From: Cinnamomum chago
Taxonomy: Eukaryota; Streptophyta; Magnoliopsida; Laurales; Lauraceae
Length of the DNA stretch: 64,000 nt
NCBI GenBank assembly: GCA_038049695.1
Contig: CP142454.1
Span: 87,566,501-87,630,500, forward strand
Direction: 5' to 3'
Part shown: positions 58,719 to 64,000 of the stretch, one piece after another
How positions within the stretch are numbered: the first letter of the stretch is position 1
How the letters are laid out: the number at the start of each line of letters is the position of its first letter
Made by a program: the position numbers and the translations under genes
Notes under the pieces: generated by a model
Seen by the model: the letters and a program-made list of their open reading frames with translations, nothing else
What the model was told of the DNA's origin: nothing
Databases searched by the model: none

Positions 58719-59123
58719 TGATGGCGTAGCCCGGAGGCTACGGTGAAGATCTACACATCCAACGGCAAGATCGAACCCTAAGAATCAAAACCCTAAGATC
58801 ACTTAGGGGAAAATACCCAAAGGTAGCTCACGAGAACACTTCTCAACTTTGATTATCAATATAGCATGAACATGTCAATAAGGAGCTTCTCTATATATAG
58901 AGTAGCATTGTTCCTAAATAAGCAATAAAGGAAATAGCTAATCCTAATCAACATATAAATTAGAAAGGAAATCTTCCTAAACAATTAAGCAACCTACTAT
59001 TCTAGAAATAAGTAAATAAAGTAACACTACTAATCTAGAAAACATGTGGAATATGTGGACCCCATCAGACGGGTCCGTCAAGGCTTGCGGGTGTTGTTCT
59101 TGGACTGTGAACGGGCTGTATCA
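58719..59123 (-). mobile_element. Possible short solo LTR, minus orientation
   Basis: The block runs from TGATGGCGTAGCCC to CGGGCTGTATCA, so both strands have TG...CA ends. It contains CTCTATATATAGAGTAG (a TATA-bearing palindrome) and clusters of AATCCTAATCAACATATAAAT typical of U3/R regions. No target duplication was found. A fossil if correct. Confidence 0.35.
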
Positions 59124-62100
59124 ACTCTCCCCGGCTTGGAAAAACTTGACTCCGGCTTGCGGGTCTTGTTCTCGTTTAAGGTTGTTTTTTTTTTTTTTTT
59201 TTCAATAACTGTGGGTCTTGCCCTTTTGGTTGATTGCAAATTCTTCATCATGTTCCAAAAGAAGTAACAAATCAACAAATAATTGTTACAGAGAGTTGTG
59301 GATCAACCAATTTCTATTTTTTTATTGATATCAGTAACAGAAGAAAAGAAAATGCTAAGAAACCTGGACATGGGAGTGTAAGGAGTGTTTGAACATGCAG
59401 GTTCCTGAATACTGCATTGTTCCTTGGATTCTTATATCAGGATTAATATAACTGCCTTGTACATTTGATGCTTAGTCAAACACGAATTCTAATACCTCCT
59501 CGCCTTGCTATCTCCTGGGCACTACGGGGTTAGTGACACAATATTGAATTAGTAATTAACCCTTACCCATCCAAAAAAAAAAAAAAAAAAATCAATTAAC
59601 AATCAAAACAAGCAAGGAACAACAGGATTTCTTCTCCATGATCAAGCATCAGTCCCCCACCAATCTAAGCATTTTGAAGTGTCAACAATGCTTGATTTAT
59701 ATACAATTCTTTCTACATCACAATCGTGAGATTGCCCTAGGAGGTATTTCCTCATAGAGAGATGTGGGATCGGGCATTGACTATGATGACGATGGCTAAA
59801 AGGGTGTCTGTCGGTTGTTGGGTTTTAGTCTTAATCTCCTTCAGTTACACTGGTGGAAAAAATAGTTCATGGGTGCTTCCGTGCTTGCAGTCAAGCAATC
59901 AATCAAGATTCATGATAGGCACCAAAGAGTTAATATGGAAAAGGCATTCTTTGCTATTCTGAAATCTCTATCATAAGAAAGCACCCTTTCATTAAAATCT
60001 CACACATTGGTATTGAATACCATCTTGAAGTGGTCTCCACCAAATCTTCCCTCCTAAAGCAGAAAATGAAAAAGAGTGTGGAATACGGACCACACAAAGG
60101 GACAGGCCCTGAAGCGAAGGGCGGAAACTAATGTAATCAAAGTTTTCTAATTCATGGTCACCTCCCAATCATCCAAGTACCATTGACCAAAACGTCACCA
60201 TCCGAAAGATCTGTCTATGGAACTGACAACACTTCCTCAAGGATCAACTCTATCCCCAAAAAAAAATGCATCTCACTTATAAGAGATGCTATAATTATCC
60301 ATGAAGACACTCAAAAGTAGATAGATAATCTACCCACTGGGTGGACTCTCTAGCTGCAAGTACGAAAGTTGTGGGTACTAGGGGTTTCAGCAGGGAATCC
60401 AAAGGTCGCTTAAGGACAGCCAGCCAATTTTACCAACTAAATAATTGAAAGTTTAGATATACACAATCCAGACTAAAATGCAGTTCACTATTTAATGTTC
60501 ATTTCGAATATTTGGAAGATAATATTTTCAAAAGAAGGCATGTTAATAAGTAACACTTTTTTTAAGTCATTAACTGATGCATGAAAATGTTTTCAAATGA
60601 AGATAGAAGAAACAGTAGTAAAACAGAGATCTTCTCCCACTAAAGTAAAGAAGCTTGCACAAAGAAAAGAATAATATCATGACCTCATTAAATGATGTGC
60701 AATGACTCTTCATATGCAAAGAACAAGTTAGGAAGGTCAAAACTAATCATAATCATGGCCACTGTCTTCAAGATGCACCTTTCTGATAGACTTCAGATGC
60801 ATGATTAGCTTGGAGAAGATTCTCATGGAGGAATATGGAAAACATCAAGACTATAATATATAAACAGAGATCAATAATAAAAATCTCAATCAAATTAATG
60901 TATAAAAGAATAAAATTTAATTTGAGGGCAATATAGGTAAACATGCACTTCAGAGAGAATTTATAAAACGAGACCTAAAACCTCCAACGCATAAAAGCAT
61001 TGATAGTAGGTTGGCTGAAGATATGGTAGTCATTAGTCAATAGTTTAACGTCTTCAAAATTCAAACACCCTCCCACACAAAAAGGTATGAAAACCTTAAA
61101 CTTGATTCCATGAGTCTCTAATCCAGTTAACTCAAAATAACTTTTTCTAAGCAATTTCAAAAAGGCCTGAAAATAAACCAAAATAAATTTATCGAAAGTA
61201 ACTAAAGAAAAATTAGCACAGTGGAACAAAAATGTCAATTGCAGAGGTTACTAACAGGGTAAACAAAGAACCATGGGTTGGTCACACAGGTTTAACATAT
61301 CTCAATTCACAATTCACCAGGAAATCCACTTGGGTTACCCCATTGATAATAACATTGCAGAGGGCAAAATTCTTACTCCATTTCAAAAAGGAAGAAAACA
61401 AGTCCTTTTACAGGTTTATACTTCCAGCCTCAAGTAGAATACTAAGCATCATTGGAATTAGTAAACAGACAAAGCTCGTGATGGTTGTTTTGGTTTATTA
61501 AGATAGATGAGGAGTTATTCAAATAAGTTTCCCTTAGTGATTGATTTCTTATATATGAAGATGTGAGAGGAAAGTTTCAACTAATGCAATAATAAAGAGA
61601 TGTTTATTCATAGGTGCTTTTAAGAATATATTGCTTTACTCGAGTTCATACACTGGCATGCTAAATGAGAAAGCGCTGTTGGTTATCTCAAGTACACGCA
61701 CACAATGTAATCTTCAAGGATTGAAAGTTTAGATAATGAACGATTGTACTCAATACACACATCAGGAGCATGGTCTTTCATGTTTTTTTTTTTTTTTCCT
61801 CATGAGTTTGCTTTTTGTTTTTATCTTGGTGTAATGTTTTTTTTTTTTTACCTTGGTGTAATGCGTGTGAGCATATCATAGTGCTCAACGCAATTTGGGT
61901 GTCGTCCATTTATGATCTAGGAATATGTATGGTTCTTAGAAGAATATTATTGTAATGTAGAATGGCTTTTTAATGTAGGACGCGCCTCTGATACCTGATC
62001 TGATGCAAAAAGATCAGTCTTAAGTCGTAACCCAGACTCTAGACTCAAATCAATCAGGCTTGATTTGGTTCAATCAGATCCAGTTTGCGGATCTTGTTGA

Positions 62101-62950
62101 AGAAATCTAGTCACACCAAGATTGAATACCATGCTACATAAAAGAAAGAAAGTAAAAGAAAAAGAAAAAAAAAGTGTAACTGGATAGTTTTGCAAAGAAA
62201 GTCATATGTTTCACACCCTGATAATTTACTCCAAAATGTAAGTTCTCATGCTTAATCAAGGAAAACCAATAGCTTTAACTCCAATCATGTGATGCACTCA
62301 GTATCCAAGCACCTAACCCACCGTCCAACATTATTGATGACCAGCTCTATGAGAAAGTGAAGGCAGCTATAGCTATGAATAATTCTAGTTTATGAAACAA
62401 TTCCAGTGTAGCACCACTGGTTGCAATATACTGACAGGTGTTGCACTGAAAAGGAGATACTGACAAGTGGTGCACTAAAAAAGGAACCTTTTAATGACAT
62501 AAACTAATAGCACATCAATCACCAAAAAGCTACAGGGGGAATCACGCTTATTTAAGCTCCAATCGGGTGTTCAAACTTGAAGCAACAGCTTAGAGGTCAT
62601 TCAAGAGTACAACCACCATACCAGTTTCAGCCCCTAACATTGGATGCCCAATGAATTAAAAAAAAAAAGGCATTGTTTTATCCACAATCAAGAGCCTGAA
62701 AAGAATAGGAAACCAGTTTCTTGTTGAGTCCAAGCTTCAAAATCCACCTGCTGATGAATCGATGAGCTGGGGTGCAAACTGACCCAAAAGAGAGTTGCAA
62801 TAACGAGAGGAAACTAGAGATTAGCCCTGCACAAAGGCCTGTTTTGGAACAAATGAAAGGGTTTATTGCAGAAACCAAATAATATTGCAATAACTTCTAA
62901 AACTAACAATTATCGAACCCATTGCACATTATTTGTACGAGAAACCTCCA
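59124..62950. other. 3.8 kb intergenic DNA, no gene recognised
   Basis: AT-rich, with T-runs at 59186-59202 and A-runs at 59573-59591. Open frames at 59762-59962, 60975-61238 (minus) and 61232-61501 show no known motif. No element borders resolved. Confidence 0.35.
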
Positions 62951-62959
62951 CAGAACACC

Positions 62960-63236
62960 AGTGCTAACGATAAGGTGAGCACACCGTGTGCCTAAAAACC
63001 TAGTGGAGCCCACCTTATGATCCATTCAAGTGAACCATAAAACAAGACACCCCTAACCGTCACTGATCCTGGGTCTGCACCCATCTGAATGGACTAGACT
63101 AATGGATCGACTACGTACTTGTTTTGGACGGTAAAAACTTATCGTCCATTGATCAAGTCGTTAGGATGATGACTTGAGCCTCCGGCACCATACACAGGGG
63201 AACAAAGTGCGCTCACCTTATTCACATCGGTGCTAA
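62960..63236. mobile_element. MITE, about 277 bp, with GATAAGGTGAGC-type ends
   Basis: CAGTGCTAACGATAAGGTGA with GCACAC at the left is matched by the inverse of GTGCGCTCACCTTATTCACA with TCGGTGCT at the right. The shared core ATAAGGTGAGCNCAC is 15 bases with one mismatch. The middle contains partly complementary segments (GGTGCCGGAGG, GACGGT). Target duplication not resolved. Confidence 0.65.
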
Positions 63237-63249
63237 GCAGAGAAAGAGG

Positions 63250-63283
63250 GAGGAGTGGGGGTGGGGGTGGGGGGGCGGGGGGG
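63250..63283 (+). other. G-quadruplex-forming tract
   Basis: The tract reads GTGGGGGTGGGGGTGGGG with three more G, then CGGGGGGG: at least four runs of five or more G with one-base loops, a textbook intramolecular G-quadruplex pattern. It directly follows the MITE at 62960-63236. Confidence 0.9.
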
Positions 63284-63289
63284 CTTATT

Positions 63290-64000
63290 TATATGTTACG
63301 ATAGATATAAAACCCAAAGTAAAATGCTAATCCATTGGCATAATCATAATATAATCTTAGCCATGAAATATAAGAAGCTTACTAAGATTAGAACCTAATC
63401 TACTTTAAACAAGAGAACAGAGAATGATTTAATGGAAAAGGGAAATCATCCCTTGCTTGGGGATGTGTAGATGAGTGAAGAGGTCAAGCATTGATAAGTC
63501 TACAAAATTGTAGCTTTCATTCATCATTTTATATGCATTTGTGTACTTAATTACGTTAGTTGCATAGAATTATACTTAATTTCATGATTTCATGCATTTG
63601 AGCATCAAAGTTGGAATCTTCGTCAAATTTGGTCAAAATTCATTACATTGCATGACTTTTGTGAAATTAGGGATTTTCATCTCACTCATCACCCAAAAAT
63701 TAGTTTTTTTTAGCTTCACTAATGCATACCTGCTAATTCTGACACCATGTGTTATTTTTGGAAAGTTGGGTATTTTTGGTGCATTAAATAGGCATGTAGG
63801 GTCCCCTGCATAGTCCATCTAGATTCCTCACACTTGATTATTATTGACATTATTTAATTTTATTTATGTAAGAGAAATCAAGAGTGGGATCTGGTGAAAC
63901 TTGAGAGAGATCAAAGGTGAGACATCCTTCATGGTGGGCCCACATATCTTGAGATCTTGGTGGAGTTGGAAAGATTGGAAATTCTCAAAGAGGAAAGAAG
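63290..64000. other. Right edge of the window, no gene seen; possible LTR start at about 63494
   Basis: AT-rich. From TGATAAGTCTACAAAATTG at 63494 onward the style (TTTTATATGCATTTG, ATTTCATGCATTTGAG) recalls the start of some plant gypsy-type LTRs, but the sequence runs off the window, so this cannot be tested here. Confidence 0.25.

Overview
The window is nuclear DNA of a flowering plant. It shows plant L1 LINEs with DUF4283/zinc-knuckle ORF1, CACTA, hAT and PIF/Harbinger elements, a TRIM, tRNA-derived SINEs, an intronless plant-type LRR receptor-like protein, and AT-rich intergenic DNA with many short homopolymers. The gene density (one clearly intact gene in 64 kb) and the depth of nesting suggest a large, repeat-rich woody angiosperm. 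A magnoliid or other early-diverging lineage is possible, but that is only an impression; nothing here fixes the species.

Layout. (1) 1-14000 is a nest. An old LTR-like sequence (about 30-14000) holds a solo LTR (316-1572) and a 5'-truncated L1 (1659-11300). The L1 was split by a 7.2-kb CACTA element (2034-9264) that carries captured exons of an ABCG transporter and of D-lactate dehydrogenase. (2) 14010-16121 is a decayed hAT transposon. (3) 16557-20412 is a small host gene for a cathepsin-propeptide (I29) protein. Exon 1 is a minisatellite whose repeat count puts it out of frame with exon 2, and the large second intron is full of repeats. (4) 20970-21886 is a Tourist-like element that contains a run of 23 C. 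(5) 23105-31036 is a second nest: a hAT-type element (8-bp duplication) holding a CACTA-type element (23281-24368) and a nearly full-length L1 (24820-30613, 18-bp duplication). (6) 31045-53180 is intergenic DNA with MITEs, foldbacks, SINEs, a TRIM with an extra solo LTR copy, and a tandemly duplicated 1.4-kb repeat. One copy of that repeat contains a 1.7-kb solo LTR while the other preserves the empty site. (7) 54021-55325 is the single convincing intact gene, an RLP51/SNC2-type receptor-like protein. (8) 55700-64000 is intergenic with a SINE relic, two MITEs, an LTR-like sequence and a strong G-quadruplex tract.

No operon-like or cooperative gene arrangement is present. The two host genes are unrelated and about 34 kb apart. 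Most of the information in the window is about transposon history: duplicated target sites at at least eight insertions let the order of insertion be read directly. No wholly new system with a convincing functional core was found. The best candidates for novelty are the gene-capturing CACTA element with its palindromic subterminal array and the I29 gene with its frame-breaking minisatellite.
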